From NCBI RefSeq assembly GCF_000310245.1, contig NC_020505.1:930001-994000 (forward strand): a stretch of DNA of 64,000 nt, written 5' to 3'. The notes under the pieces were generated by a model. The model had not been told where the DNA came from and did no database searches. It worked only from the letters and a program-made list of their open reading frames with translations. The translations under genes and the position numbers were made by a program. Shown one piece after another: positions 1 to 9,482 of this stretch; position 1 is the first letter of the stretch, and every line of letters begins with the position of its first letter. The DNA is from Candidatus Sulfuricurvum sp. RIFRC-1 (GTDB lineage: Bacteria; Campylobacterota; Campylobacteria; Campylobacterales; Sulfurimonadaceae).

Positions 1-7
1 AGGGGTA

Positions 8-901
8 TTAATACACCCCTGAGGCTTTTTCCTTATAAGAATCAAAAGCTTCATCTTGTGCAGGTGCAAGTTGAAAGTATCCGTCAAGCTCACGATGTTT
101 AGACTGTAAAAGACTTTCAAATTCGTTTTGAGTAATCGGGATGTTGTCTTGGAACTTGTCAAGTAAAAGTGTGTTGTTTCCTAAGAGTACCAAATAGCTC
201 ATGGTTCCGTAATCAAGCATTGCTACGGTATGGGCAGGATCAAGGGTTTTTTGGAACCGGATATGAACACCGCCCATATCCGTGGAGGTTTTAATCGGTG
301 CTGCAGGAGAAGATTTCGCTTCGGAAGAGAATTTATTAAAAAGCCACGGTGTTTTTGGCTCACTGTGGATAGTTTCAGCCCGTTTGGCAATATTTTGTTT
401 GAGCCAGAACAAAATACCGATTCCGATCAGCAAAATAGCGATGACGACATAATAGCTCTGTTCGAATTCGCTGTCACTTTTGGTCGGAAGCCCTTCAACC
501 GCAGTTTCGTCGACCGGAGGAATCACCTCTGGGATATCGGAGACTACCGGATGCATAAAACGGAGTCTCAAACCGTACGAATCGGATGTCTTTGAGGCTT
601 GCATGGTAACGTCATTACTGACTTGTGCCGTAATTTCAATGTTATCTCCTTGCGGTGCAATGGAGAGTTTTCCCAAATATTTAGAATTAACATCCTTAAG
701 TTTCGGGGCTTCAATAAATGCCTCTTCAAGTTTGACTATAACGGTATCACCCTGACGATTTTGTCGAAGTACCCCTTCATAGGGGGTATCGAATGTCAGC
801 ATGACATCGACGCGATCGTTACGATCATAAACATTGTAGCTTAGAACTTTGGCACCCCATAACAGTGCCGGCAGAAGGAGAAGGGGAAGTAAATATCTCA
901 T
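8..901 (-). CDS. fliO: FliO-like flagellar export protein with periplasmic N-domain
   Basis: The 297-residue product has a signal peptide (about 1-16), an AMIN-like beta-rich periplasmic domain (about 17-118), a Pro/acidic linker, one membrane helix (about 149-168) and a cytoplasmic C-terminal domain (about 205-290) of the FliO type. FliO assists assembly of the FliP/FliQ/FliR export gate at the inner membrane. The start overlaps the end of fliN by four bases, so the two are translationally coupled. A FliO with a large periplasmic N-domain beside fliN is the arrangement known from Helicobacter. The assignment rests on context and the C-terminal pattern; the N-domain could have another role. 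Confidence 0.7.
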   Translation of the reverse strand: MRYLLPLLLLPALLWGAKVLSYNVYDRNDRVDVMLTFDTPYEGVLRQNRQGDTVIVKLEEAFIEAPKLKDVNSKYLGKLSIAPQGDNIEITAQVSNDVTMQASKTSDSYGLRLRFMHPVVSDIPEVIPPVDETAVEGLPTKSDSEFEQSYYVVIAILLIGIGILFWLKQNIAKRAETIHSEPKTPWLFNKFSSEAKSSPAAPIKTSTDMGGVHIRFQKTLDPAHTVAMLDYGTMSYLVLLGNNTLLLDKFQDNIPITQNEFESLLQSKHRELDGYFQLAPAQDEAFDSYKEKASGVY

Positions 902-1242
902 AGTCTCTCTTTTGAAAGGTAATAAAGTACGGCACTCGAATCGAGTACCTCATTGATACGGATTGCTAAGTTTTTTTCATACACCATAACTTCACCTTTA
1001 CCAATGATACGGCGATTAACATACGATTCTACGCTCTCACCGGCCGGTTTGCCCAAATCGATGACAGACCCTTTTTCCAGTTTTAGAATATCTCCGAGCG
1101 AGAGGGTTGTCTGTCCTAAATCGGCGACAAACTCAACCTCCATATCCAGCAATCCTTCATAATCCATCCATGAAAGCTCTTTGGCGGCATCAAAGGGGTG
1201 ATTGGGAAGTGAACCTCCCGAAGTTGCTACAGTCTCATCCAT
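898..1242 (-). CDS. fliN: Flagellar motor switch protein FliN
   Basis: At 114 residues it is the normal length for FliN. It carries a SpoA-type C-terminal domain (about 35-110) with the characteristic run from LSLGDILKL through GSVIDLGK, then the GEVMVYEKNLAIRI strand pair. FliN forms the lower part of the cytoplasmic C-ring that sets rotation direction and docks export substrates. It lies between a CheX-like protein gene (three-base gap) and fliO (four-base overlap), so all three are one operon read leftward. Confidence 0.93.
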   Translation of the reverse strand: MDETVATSGGSLPNHPFDAAKELSWMDYEGLLDMEVEFVADLGQTTLSLGDILKLEKGSVIDLGKPAGESVESYVNRRIIGKGEVMVYEKNLAIRINEVLDSSAVLYYLSKERL

Positions 1243-1245
1243 AGT

Positions 1246-1668
1246 TTAAAGCCTTTTTAATGCAATTGTCATTGCGCCGTTCTCGACGCTAAGGTGTTGT
1301 ATTCCATCCAGATCACCTTCAGTATCACCATTTGAGACGAAAAAAGGGGTCATAATACTCATGGTCGTTTCATACGACTCTTCAGCCAGTACTTTTGCAC
1401 TTCCGACGATCATATTGGTTGTCTCCAAAAGCATATCAATAAGTGTCTGTTCATCGCTCTCATCTTCACCCAGAAATGTTTCCGCAATGAATTGGATCAG
1501 AGTGTCATCGCATCCGATATAGACCCGATGTAAACTTTTATCATGTGATTCAACATCGATATAAGCAAGAAGTGTTCTCTTTTGAGGAAAGTCGGTGATT
1601 CGTTCAAAGGGGAGGCGTAATTGGTGGAGGCAAAAATTCTCAGCTGCATGAACAATGATCGGTAACAT
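1246..1668 (-). CDS. CheX/CheC-family chemotaxis phosphatase-like protein
   Basis: Starting at the ATG at 1668 gives 140 residues, the usual size of CheX. An open frame continues upstream to 1785, but that stretch holds two hairpins, and the 1668 ATG has a GAGGAT ribosome site, so I use 1668. The helix motif ETTNMIVGSAK matches the E-x-x-N signature with which CheC/CheX/FliY proteins attack phosphorylated CheY. It sits directly upstream of fliN and fliO, which supports a role at the motor switch. Removal of phosphate from CheY is inferred from the motif. Confidence 0.72.
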   Translation of the reverse strand: MLPIIVHAAENFCLHQLRLPFERITDFPQKRTLLAYIDVESHDKSLHRVYIGCDDTLIQFIAETFLGEDESDEQTLIDMLLETTNMIVGSAKVLAEESYETTMSIMTPFFVSNGDTEGDLDGIQHLSVENGAMTIALKRL

Positions 1669-1693
1669 CGTTATCCTCATTCTCGTTAATTTC

Positions 1694-1748
1694 TCCCGCA
1701 TCCGAAAGATGCGGGAAGCTTTAGGGGGTTGTAGGGACATTTGTCCCT
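1694..1748. other. Two consecutive hairpins in the 5' region of the fliN operon
   Basis: A nine-base-pair stem (TCCCGCATC at 1694-1702, GATGCGGGA at 1708-1716) with a CGAAA loop lies 26 bases upstream of the chosen start of the CheX-like gene. A second stem (AGGGACA 1733-1739, TGTCCCT 1742-1748) follows at once. No T-run follows either on the minus strand. They may be mRNA leader structures or a short dispersed repeat. Both stems are exact. Confidence 0.6.
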
Positions 1749-1854
1749 GCCACTTTATGAGCTTTGCCCAGAAAGTGTCTAACAACAGTATGAGAATTGA
1801 TTATAGCGTAAAATCAGGTTATCTAGAAGGGGTTTTATTGAAGGACGAAGGGAG

Positions 1855-1860
1855 TATAAT
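1855..1860 (+). promoter_or_regulatory. Putative -10 box of the TauE/SafE gene
   Basis: A perfect TATAAT lies 31 bases upstream of the ATG at 1892, in the 106-base region that separates the two divergent operons. Upstream AT-rich sequence (TTTTAT at 1833) is only a weak -35. A start near 1867 would give a leader of about 25 bases. Confidence 0.45.
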
Positions 1861-1891
1861 CGCGCGATAAAAATGTTACTGAAAGAAAAAT

Positions 1892-2629
1892 ATGACGATA
1901 GAATTAGCTCTTTTAGGGATTGGGGTCGGCACACTCTCGGGATTTTTCGGAATCGGCGGTGGTACGGTCAGTGTCCCCATTTTACTTTATTTGGGTTTCG
2001 GTATCAAAGAAGCGATCGGTATATCGGTGATGCAGATGGTGGCAGGGTCGTTAATGGCGGCTTGGATTCACCATAAAAAGCAGACTTATGTCGTAAATGA
2101 TATCAAATATTTCGGATACGGCGGTATACTCGGAGCAATGGTTGGAGGCTTCTTGGTCAAAGTACTGGATGCGACGATTTTAGAATGGTTTTTTTTAACT
2201 ATCGTGGCGTTTACTTTGGGGCGCTTAGCGTTCTCCAATCCCGTCCCGACACGATCTGAAGTGATAAATCGACCTCTTTACACGGTCATTGGAAGTGGAA
2301 TAGGGGTGTTTTCCGGGATGTTAGGAGTAGGAGGATCTATCCTTATGACTCCGATATTGGTGAGTTTTATGGGCTTTCCTCTGAAAAAAGCATCGGCAGT
2401 GGGGCTTTTCTTTGTCATGTTCACCTCTGCTTCGGCTTTTGGAACCTTGCTCTGGCTGGGGATGATTAATGTGCATGCCGGATTGATCATGGCGCTCAGC
2501 TCTCTGGTGGGAATAATGATAGGGATTTGGCTTTTAAATCTTGTTAAAATAAGCCAATACAAACAGATATTGATCGTTTTTTACGTATTTATTTTTGCCA
2601 TTACGGCATACAAACTGATCGCGGGGTAA
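1892..2629 (+). CDS. TauE/SafE-family membrane exporter
   Basis: A 245-residue polytopic membrane protein with two homologous halves. Each half opens with the family's glycine-rich motif: [19 protein letters not shown] at about 10-28 and [19 protein letters not shown] at about 136-154. The family (formerly DUF81) moves sulfite, sulfoacetate and other small sulfur-containing or organic anions across the inner membrane. The substrate cannot be read from the sequence. The gene ends six bases before uvrA and probably shares its transcript. It is divergent from the flagellar operon. Confidence 0.85.
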   Translation: MTIELALLGIGVGTLSGFFGIGGGTVSVPILLYLGFGIKEAIGISVMQMVAGSLMAAWIHHKKQTYVVNDIKYFGYGGILGAMVGGFLVKVLDATILEWFFLTIVAFTLGRLAFSNPVPTRSEVINRPLYTVIGSGIGVFSGMLGVGGSILMTPILVSFMGFPLKKASAVGLFFVMFTSASAFGTLLWLGMINVHAGLIMALSSLVGIMIGIWLLNLVKISQYKQILIVFYVFIFAITAYKLIAG

Positions 2630-2635
2630 ATAGTT

Positions 2636-5452
2636 ATGGATAAAATAAAAATTATTGGTGCACGAGAACACAATCTCAAAAACATTTCATTGGAAATTCC
2701 AAAAAATAAACTGATCGTATGTACCGGAATCAGCGGAAGCGGAAAATCGACGTTAGCGTTTGATACCCTTTATGCTGAAGGGCAACGTCGTTACATCGAA
2801 TCACTCTCTTCGTACGCACGGCAGTTTTTGGATCGTGTCGGCAAACCGGATGTGGATAAAATCGAAGGGCTTACCCCAGCCATCGCAATCGATCAGAAAA
2901 CCACCTCCAAAAATCCCCGCTCAACGGTAGGGACGATCACCGAAATCTATGACTATCTCCGCCTTTTGTATGCCCGTATTGGAATTCAGCACTGTCATCT
3001 CTGCGGTAAAAAAATCTCTAAAATGTCGGCTCAGGATATTATCGATCAGGTATTGAAACTCCCTGATGGGGCAAAAATCGTTATTTTGGCACCGCTCGTT
3101 CGGGAGAAAAAAGGTTCCTTCGCCGATATTCTTGAATCGCTTCGGCACAAGGGATACGTTCGTGCGATGGTGGATGGGGTCATGGTACGCCTTGATGAGG
3201 AGATCGAACTCTCAAAAACCAAAAAGCATACTCTTAAAGTGGTGATTGACCGTCTGATCATCAAAGATGACAACCATGATCGTGTGGCTCAAGACGTCGA
3301 AAAAGCGCTCAAAGAGTCCTATGGCGAGGTAGAGATCGAAATCCAAAACCATGATGAAGTAGGGATGAGCGAAAAACTAATTCACTACAGTGAGCATAGT
3401 GCCTGTTTTGACTGTAAAGTGAGTTTTGATCCGCTCGAACCCCTCTCGTTTTCGTTTAACTCTCCCAAAGGGGCCTGCAGCGAGTGTGATGGTCTGGGAA
3501 TCCGATATGCCCTCGATTATGACAAAATCATCGACTCTGAACTTCCCATCGAGAAAGGGGCGATCAAAATCGTATACGGGTTTAACAAGGGGTATTACTT
3601 TACCTTCCTAAAAGCGTTTTGTACCGCATCGGGGATCAGTATCACCGCACCGTTTTACACCCTTGAAGAGTATCAAAAGAAAGCGATTCTCCACGGCAGT
3701 GTCGATGAAGTAGAATTTAAATGGCAAGATCACCCTATTAAACGCACGTGGCCGGGGATCGTTAGAATCGCATACGATATTTTCAAAGATGAAAAAGATC
3801 TCGCCGATTATATGTCTGAAAAACCGTGTAATATTTGTAACTCTCACCGGCTCAAGCGGGAATCATTGGCGGTACGCGTTGCCGATAAAGGGATCGGTGA
3901 CGTGATCTCTATGCCGCTTAAAGATTCGTACGCATGGTTTGCCGATCCTCAGACCTTTGAAAATCTGAGCGATCAAAGTTCGATGATTGCCTCTTCAATT
4001 TTGAATGAAATTCGTGAACGTCTTTTCTTCCTCTATGATGTGGGGTTGGGGTACCTTTCCCTCAGCCGTGATGCTCGTACCATCAGTGGGGGTGAAGCAC
4101 AGCGTATCCGTATTGCTTCACAGATCGGGAGCGGTTTGACGGGGGTGATGTATGTCCTCGATGAGCCGAGTATCGGGTTGCATGAGCGTGATACCCTAAA
4201 ACTGATCCGTACTCTTCGATCTTTGCAGGAGAAAGGGAATACGGTTATTGTCGTTGAACACGACAAAGAGACGATTGAGAATGCTGACTATATCGTGGAC
4301 ATCGGACCGGGTGCGGGGAAATTCGGCGGTAATGTCGTTTTTGCCGGAACCCTCGAAGAGATGAAAAAAAGCGATACCCTCACCGCACAGTATCTTTCCG
4401 GTCGGAAAAAGATCGAGTATTTTTACCGTAGAGAGCAAAAAGAGTGGATGTCGATTAACAATGTCACCCTTAATAATATTACCGATTTAAGCGTCAAAAT
4501 TCCTCTGCATAATTTTGTTTGTGTTACGGGAGTGAGTGGGAGCGGGAAAAGTTCGCTGATTTTACAAACGCTTCTTCCGGTTACTCGTGAGATTCTCAAC
4601 CATGCCCGAAAAATCAACCGCGTTGCAGGGGTCGAAGTGGAGGGGTTGGAGAAACTCGATAAAGTGATTTATCTCGATCAAAGTCCTATCGGGCGTACAC
4701 CGCGTTCCAATCCGGCCACCTATACCGGGGTGATGGATGAGATTCGTAACCTTTTTGCTAAAACCAAAGAGGCACAGATTCGTGGATATACGGCGTCACG
4801 CTTTAGTTTCAATGTCAAGGGCGGGCGATGTGAGAAGTGTCAGGGGGAAGGGGAGATCAAGATCGAGATGCACTTTTTACCTGACATTATGGTCAAATGT
4901 GATTCATGTCACGGCAGCCGCTATAACCTCCAAACGCTTCAAGTGGAGTACAAAGGGAAAACGATTTCGGATGTTCTCAACATGAGTGTTGGGGAAGCGT
5001 TGGAATTTTTTGCTCCGATCCCGAAGATCAAAGCAATTTTGCAAACGTTGAGCGATGTGGGATTGGACTATATTACTCTAGGACAAAATGCGGTTACCCT
5101 CTCCGGCGGGGAAGCACAACGGATCAAACTGGCCAAAGAGTTGAGCCGCCGCGATACGGGGAATACTCTTTATATCCTCGATGAGCCGACGACAGGATTG
5201 CATTTCGATGATGTCAACCGCCTCACGAAGGTCCTCCATAATTTCGTGGAATTGGGGAACTCGGTACTCGTTATCGAACATAATCTCGATATGATTAAAA
5301 ATGCCGACTATATCATTGATATGGGACCCGAAGGGGGAAGCGGAGGCGGATTGCTCGTCGCACAGGGTGATCCTGAATGTGTTGCTCGAGATTGGGAAAA
5401 AACCGGAAGTTTTACCGGAAAATATTTGGCTCTTGAGCTAAATAGGCTATAA
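2636..5452 (+). CDS. uvrA: Excinuclease ABC subunit A
   Basis: The 938-residue product is full length for UvrA, the damage-recognition ATPase of nucleotide excision repair. Two ABC ATPase halves are visible. The first Walker A is GISGSGKST (31-39) and the second is GVSGSGKSS (about 632-640). Each half has a signature ([11 protein letters not shown] and [11 protein letters not shown]) and a Walker B followed by DEPS or DEPT. Zinc-binding cysteine pairs are present, including CEKCQGEG and the CDSCHG partner. It follows the exporter gene by six bases. No sign of damage. Confidence 0.98.
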   Translation: MDKIKIIGAREHNLKNISLEIPKNKLIVCTGISGSGKSTLAFDTLYAEGQRRYIESLSSYARQFLDRVGKPDVDKIEGLTPAIAIDQKTTSKNPRSTVGTITEIYDYLRLLYARIGIQHCHLCGKKISKMSAQDIIDQVLKLPDGAKIVILAPLVREKKGSFADILESLRHKGYVRAMVDGVMVRLDEEIELSKTKKHTLKVVIDRLIIKDDNHDRVAQDVEKALKESYGEVEIEIQNHDEVGMSEKLIHYSEHSACFDCKVSFDPLEPLSFSFNSPKGACSECDGLGIRYALDYDKIIDSELPIEKGAIKIVYGFNKGYYFTFLKAFCTASGISITAPFYTLEEYQKKAILHGSVDEVEFKWQDHPIKRTWPGIVRIAYDIFKDEKDLADYMSEKPCNICNSHRLKRESLAVRVADKGIGDVISMPLKDSYAWFADPQTFENLSDQSSMIASSILNEIRERLFFLYDVGLGYLSLSRDARTISGGEAQRIRIASQIGSGLTGVMYVLDEPSIGLHERDTLKLIRTLRSLQEKGNTVIVVEHDKETIENADYIVDIGPGAGKFGGNVVFAGTLEEMKKSDTLTAQYLSGRKKIEYFYRREQKEWMSINNVTLNNITDLSVKIPLHNFVCVTGVSGSGKSSLILQTLLPVTREILNHARKINRVAGVEVEGLEKLDKVIYLDQSPIGRTPRSNPATYTGVMDEIRNLFAKTKEAQIRGYTASRFSFNVKGGRCEKCQGEGEIKIEMHFLPDIMVKCDSCHGSRYNLQTLQVEYKGKTISDVLNMSVGEALEFFAPIPKIKAILQTLSDVGLDYITLGQNAVTLSGGEAQRIKLAKELSRRDTGNTLYILDEPTTGLHFDDVNRLTKVLHNFVELGNSVLVIEHNLDMIKNADYIIDMGPEGGSGGGLLVAQGDPECVARDWEKTGSFTGKYLALELNRL

Positions 5453-5453
5453 T
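5426..5453 (+). promoter_or_regulatory. Putative sigma-70 promoter of the HDOD gene
   Basis: TTGGCT (5426-5431), a 16-base spacer and a perfect TATAAT (5448-5453) straddle the end of uvrA. Transcription would start near 5460, about 20 bases before the HDOD start. This would let the HDOD-polA pair be made independently of uvrA. Confidence 0.5.
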
Positions 5454-5479
5454 AACCACAATTGCTTTTGTAGAGGATT

Positions 5480-6304
5480 ATGTTAATGAAAAGCTCGATT
5501 ATAAACAGTATTAAATCTTTGCCTCCGCTTCCTAAAACCGTTATTGATATGCAGCGGGTATGCAACGATCCCAATTCATCGATTCATGATTTGGTGAAAA
5601 CCGTTGAGACCGATCCGATGATCGTTGCAAACTTACTCAAAGCGGCAAATTCACCCCTTTACAGCTTTCGTCGAGAGATCAACAATGTCGGTCAAGCGGT
5701 CGCATTGTTCGGGATGAGTATGACCCGTTCAATCGGACTTGGCAATTCGGTACGAAAACTGTTGAATGTTGATATGGAACCGTATGGAATCACTTCAGAC
5801 CATTTTGCTGAGATTTCATCGATGCAGGCGGCCTTGATGCACAACTGGTATACTAAAATCGACCGTGCAAAAGCGGATAAGCTTTTTCTTGCGTCATTTT
5901 TACAAGAGACCGGAAAAATTATTATTGCCAGCGATGTCATTCAAGAAGATTTGGCAACAAATTTTAAGGCTGATATTGATTCGGCTATCGACATCGCCTC
6001 TGTTGAGCGCTCATACATCCAAGAGACGACGGCAACGGTAACAGCAGCGATCTTTACCCACTGGAATTTCGATAAAGAGTTCGTTGAGATGATTGAATAC
6101 TCCGATAATCCTGAAAATGCTCCTGAAGAGATCAAAGAGTTTTCTACGGCTCTTCATATTGTGAAAACCATCATTCCGATCAATGATCCGTTCGGAGAAC
6201 ACGGAGTAGCTTTTGGACTTAAAAAGGCAGAAGCAGCAGGATATGATGTGACAAAACTTCAAGCGGCGATTGACTCGATTCTTGATAAATTGCACGTGAA
6301 CTAA
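5480..6304 (+). CDS. HDOD-domain signalling protein
   Basis: The 274-residue protein is almost entirely an HDOD domain (about 8-210). It shows the typical opening SLPPLPKTVIDMQRVCNDP, the V-E-T-D-P-M-I-V-A-N-L-L-K-A-A-N-S segment and the VALFGMSM helix. HDOD domains resemble HD phosphohydrolases but usually lack the metal-binding HD pair, as here, and act as signalling or scaffolding modules. A second in-frame ATG lies at 5486. polA starts nine bases after the stop, suggesting co-transcription. Partner and signal are unknown. Confidence 0.8.
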   Translation: MLMKSSIINSIKSLPPLPKTVIDMQRVCNDPNSSIHDLVKTVETDPMIVANLLKAANSPLYSFRREINNVGQAVALFGMSMTRSIGLGNSVRKLLNVDMEPYGITSDHFAEISSMQAALMHNWYTKIDRAKADKLFLASFLQETGKIIIASDVIQEDLATNFKADIDSAIDIASVERSYIQETTATVTAAIFTHWNFDKEFVEMIEYSDNPENAPEEIKEFSTALHIVKTIIPINDPFGEHGVAFGLKKAEAAGYDVTKLQAAIDSILDKLHVN

Positions 6305-6313
6305 AGTCGATTA

Positions 6314-9049
6314 ATGGCGCAGCAAGTCGTTACCATTATCGATACGTTTGGATTTTTTTTCCGCAGTTTTTATGCTCTTCCTCCGCTCAAAAATAAACAC
6401 GGTTTTCCTACCGGTCTTTTGACCGGATTTATCAACTTTATCGCCTCTTTGCACAAAGATCACAGCAGTGATTATCTGATATTTGCCCTCGATGCAAAAG
6501 GGCCGAGCTTCCGTGCCGAAATTGACCCCAATTATAAAGCCAACCGCTCTCCGGCACCCGAAGAGTTGGTCATGCAACTTCCCATCGCGATTGATTGGAT
6601 CGATAAAATGGGGTATAAATCGCTTTCCATGAGCGGCTATGAAGCGGATGATATGATTGCTTCGGTTGTGAGAGCAGCGCGACAACACGGATTCTTGGTA
6701 CGCGTTGTTTCCCACGATAAAGACCTCTATCAGCTGATCGATGACGATCGGGTTGTATTGGTCGATGCGATCAGCAAAAAAGTGATGAATGAACGCCATT
6801 GCGATGAAAAATACGGGGTTCATCCGCGTCAGTTTATTGATTATCAATCCCTGATTGGAGATACTGCCGACAACGTCCCCGGGGTTAAAGGGATTGGAAA
6901 AGTAACGGCGCAAAAGCTTCTTGAACAGTTTGGGACATTGGATGAGATGTATGCGAGGCTGGACGAGGTGACACCGCCTCGGATCAAAGGGCTATTGGAA
7001 ACCTATAGGGATGATGCGTTCCGCTCTCGTGAGTTGGTTCGCCTTAAAGATGATGTGTTTGAGACTCTCGATTTTTCTGAGTTTTCGATGCACTTTGATA
7101 ATCCGTTTTTACCGATTTACGATGATTTGGTCCATTATGAGATGAATGCGGTACTTCGTACTCTTAAAGCGAAAGCACTGTTTGAAGAGTCGCAATCATC
7201 TTCTTCACCTTCGTTGGTTGTAAATGAGGTTAAAACCCCTATACCGACACAATGTGAGAGTATTGATGGATGCAGTGTATTGATTGATCATGATGCCGAT
7301 TTAATGAGTATCATTGCTTCGATCTCTGAAGATACCCTTGTGGCATTTGATACCGAAACCACCGGACTCGATCCTATTAAAGACCATTTAGTCGGGTTTA
7401 GTTTTAGTCTGGATGGTAAAACGGGGTATTACGTCCCTATGAATCACAGCTATCTTGGTGTTGGGAATCAGGTTACTGCCGATTCTGCCAAAAAAGCGAT
7501 CAAAGAAATTTTTACCCATAAAGTCATAGGGCATAATATCAAATTTGATCTCCATTTCGTTACCCGATTTTTAGAGGTGGATCGTCTCTCTATTTATGCT
7601 GACACGATGGTGTTGGCGTGGCTTACCGATTCGGCACGCTCACTCTCTATGGATAATCTTTCTCAGAATCTTTTGAATCATGAGATGATCCATTTTAAAG
7701 ACACAGTCAAAAAAGGGGAAAACTTCGCCTCCGTAGCGATCGAGGATGCGTGTAAATACGCCGGAGAAGATGCCTATATCACCTATCGTCTCTACGACGT
7801 ACTCCGTGAGCAACTATTGCTTAAAGGGGGTCAGGAAGCACTCGATGAAGCATTTAATGTTGAGTTTCCGTTTACCATCACGTTACTGGGTATGGAGAGA
7901 GAGGGGATTGCCGTCGATACGGCAGTATTGGAACTCTTTAAAAAAGAGGTAGCCTTAGAGATTGCAACGCTTACCGAGCAAATCCACAGTGCGTGCGGCA
8001 CGGTCTTTAATCTCAATTCTCCGAAACAGCTGGGAGTTATCCTATTTGAAACGCTTGGATTGCCGCACGGCAAAAAAACCAAAACGGGATACAGTACGGA
8101 TGAGCAGGTTTTGGAAGGATTGAAAAATGAACATCCGGTCATAGCGATGTTGCTTCAATACCGTGAGTATCATAAGCTCTTTTCTACGTATATCGAACCG
8201 TTGATTGCGTTAGCGCAAAATGATCCCGCTTCCCGTATTTATACCTCGTTTGTTCAGAGCGGTACGGCTACGGGACGGCTCAGTTCTAAAAATCCAAACC
8301 TCCAAAACATCCCCGTCAAAACGGCACTGGGAATGCGTATCCGAGAAGCATTTATTGCCCCTAAGAGGAAAAAACTGATCGGAATCGACTATTCGCAGAT
8401 TGAATTGCGTCTTTTGGCCCATTTTAGCGAAGACACTGTGTTGGTCAACGCCTTTAATGAGGGGCACGATATCCATATGCAAACGGCGATAGCCCTTTTC
8501 GGTGAAACCGAAGCCGCGAGTAAACGTAACATCGCCAAAACAGTCAATTTCGGTCTATTGTACGGGATGGGACAGAAAAAGCTCTCCGATACACTGGGGA
8601 TAACGACGAAAGAGGCAAAAGAGATCATCGAGCGCTATTTCGAGACGTTTCCGAGTGTCAAGGGATATTTCAGCGGCATCGTAGAACAAGCCAAAGAGAT
8701 GGGATACGTCGAGACGCTCTTGCACCGCCGTCGTTATTTTGATTTCGCTTCTGCCACTCCGATGCTCAAAGCGGCGTATGAGCGCGAATCGGTCAATACG
8801 GTCTTCCAAGGCTCTGCATCCGATCTCATCAAACTCTCAATGAACAAAATCGATACGATGATCCGCACCGAGGCTCTTCGCGCCCGAATGCTATTACAAA
8901 TTCACGATGAACTGATTTTTGAGGTGGATGAGGATATGGCAGAGGAATATGCACGCCGTTTTGTCGAGGTGATGGAAAGCATTTTAGAACTGCGTGTCCC
9001 GCTGAAAACCTCGATGCACATCGGGAATCACTGGGGTGAGTTGAAATAA
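6314..9049 (+). CDS. polA: DNA polymerase I
   Basis: The 911-residue protein has all three PolI domains. These are the 5' nuclease (about 1-290, with SGYEADD and GDTADNVPGVKGIG), the 3'-5' exonuclease (about 320-500) and the family A polymerase (about 510-911, with IGIDYSQIELR and the HDELIFEV motif). The exonuclease keeps the DxE pair (D346, E348), so proofreading should be intact, unlike in many PolI proteins. The enzyme fills gaps after excision repair and replaces Okazaki primers. It lies three genes after uvrA, which fits that role. Confidence 0.97.
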   Translation: MAQQVVTIIDTFGFFFRSFYALPPLKNKHGFPTGLLTGFINFIASLHKDHSSDYLIFALDAKGPSFRAEIDPNYKANRSPAPEELVMQLPIAIDWIDKMGYKSLSMSGYEADDMIASVVRAARQHGFLVRVVSHDKDLYQLIDDDRVVLVDAISKKVMNERHCDEKYGVHPRQFIDYQSLIGDTADNVPGVKGIGKVTAQKLLEQFGTLDEMYARLDEVTPPRIKGLLETYRDDAFRSRELVRLKDDVFETLDFSEFSMHFDNPFLPIYDDLVHYEMNAVLRTLKAKALFEESQSSSSPSLVVNEVKTPIPTQCESIDGCSVLIDHDADLMSIIASISEDTLVAFDTETTGLDPIKDHLVGFSFSLDGKTGYYVPMNHSYLGVGNQVTADSAKKAIKEIFTHKVIGHNIKFDLHFVTRFLEVDRLSIYADTMVLAWLTDSARSLSMDNLSQNLLNHEMIHFKDTVKKGENFASVAIEDACKYAGEDAYITYRLYDVLREQLLLKGGQEALDEAFNVEFPFTITLLGMEREGIAVDTAVLELFKKEVALEIATLTEQIHSACGTVFNLNSPKQLGVILFETLGLPHGKKTKTGYSTDEQVLEGLKNEHPVIAMLLQYREYHKLFSTYIEPLIALAQNDPASRIYTSFVQSGTATGRLSSKNPNLQNIPVKTALGMRIREAFIAPKRKKLIGIDYSQIELRLLAHFSEDTVLVNAFNEGHDIHMQTAIALFGETEAASKRNIAKTVNFGLLYGMGQKKLSDTLGITTKEAKEIIERYFETFPSVKGYFSGIVEQAKEMGYVETLLHRRRYFDFASATPMLKAAYERESVNTVFQGSASDLIKLSMNKIDTMIRTEALRARMLLQIHDELIFEVDEDMAEEYARRFVEVMESILELRVPLKTSMHIGNHWGELK

Positions 9050-9052
9050 CTT

Positions 9053-9082
9053 TCGTCATTCCCGCGAAGGCGGGAATCCAGC
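9053..9082 (+). repeat. Short palindromic repeat, left end of a 409-bp cassette
   Basis: Thirty bases starting TCGTCATTCCCG contain the hairpin ATTCCCGC-GAAG-GCGGGAAT (9058-9077). A second copy in opposite orientation lies at 9431-9461. The pair brackets one small gene. It sits just after the polA stop and might act in 3' end formation, but no T-run follows. Confidence 0.75.
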
Positions 9083-9095
9083 AAAAAGGAAAAAA

Positions 9096-9416
9096 ATGAG
9101 ATTAATATATGGACTCATACATACCGTATTGATACTTAGTTTGTTGCTTTGGCCACTTGGCTTGTTTGGAATGATGTTTATGTTTGATGCACCAGGATCA
9201 GAAAAAAATTTAATTTTAATTGGACTCGTACTTTCTATTTTAGTTTATCCAATTCCTATTCTTAAAGGTAGTATCAGTTTTTGGAAAAACCGAAAAGAAT
9301 GGACAGCTATTAATTGTAAAAAATACACTTTAATAAGTCTGATTGGACCATTCAGCATTCTTTTTTTTAGTGGTTTGCTTGAAATATTTTGTGGAGGAAA
9401 CTTTGCATGCCATTAA
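9096..9416 (+). CDS. Small three-helix membrane protein of unknown function
   Basis: A 106-residue hydrophobic protein with about three membrane helices (8-30, 38-58, 79-99) and a charged loop with KNRKEW between the second and third. It ends in a Cys-rich tail (FCGGNFACH). The ribosome site AAAAAGGA is good. I recognise no family. The gene is the only content of a segment bounded by inverted copies of a 30-bp palindromic repeat and is more AT-rich than polA, so it is probably acquired. It sits where a HigB toxin gene would be expected relative to the HigA-like gene, but it has no RelE/HigB features. Confidence 0.6.
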   Translation: MRLIYGLIHTVLILSLLLWPLGLFGMMFMFDAPGSEKNLILIGLVLSILVYPIPILKGSISFWKNRKEWTAINCKKYTLISLIGPFSILFFSGLLEIFCGGNFACH

Positions 9417-9430
9417 CATTTTGTATCATA

Positions 9431-9461
9431 GCTGGATTCCCGATCAAGTCGGGAATGACGA
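9431..9461 (-). repeat. Short palindromic repeat, right end of a 409-bp cassette
   Basis: An inverted copy of the element at 9053-9082, ending CGGGAATGACGA, with its own hairpin ATTCCCGA-TCAAG-TCGGGAAT. The outer 12 bases of the two copies are exact reverse complements. The inner GGAATCCAGC/GCTGGATTCC parts also match. Loop and stem base differ, with compensating change in the stem. Confidence 0.75.
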
Positions 9462-9482
9462 ATTATATTTAAAGGAAAAACG

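Noticed and set aside
1669-1785. N-terminal extension of the CheX-like protein
   Set aside because: The stretch is Arg/Lys-rich, contains two exact hairpins and lies before a good ribosome site and ATG at 1668 that give the family length.
9096-9416. The 106-residue gene as a HigB toxin
   Set aside because: It is a three-helix membrane protein without the small basic RelE/HigB fold pattern.
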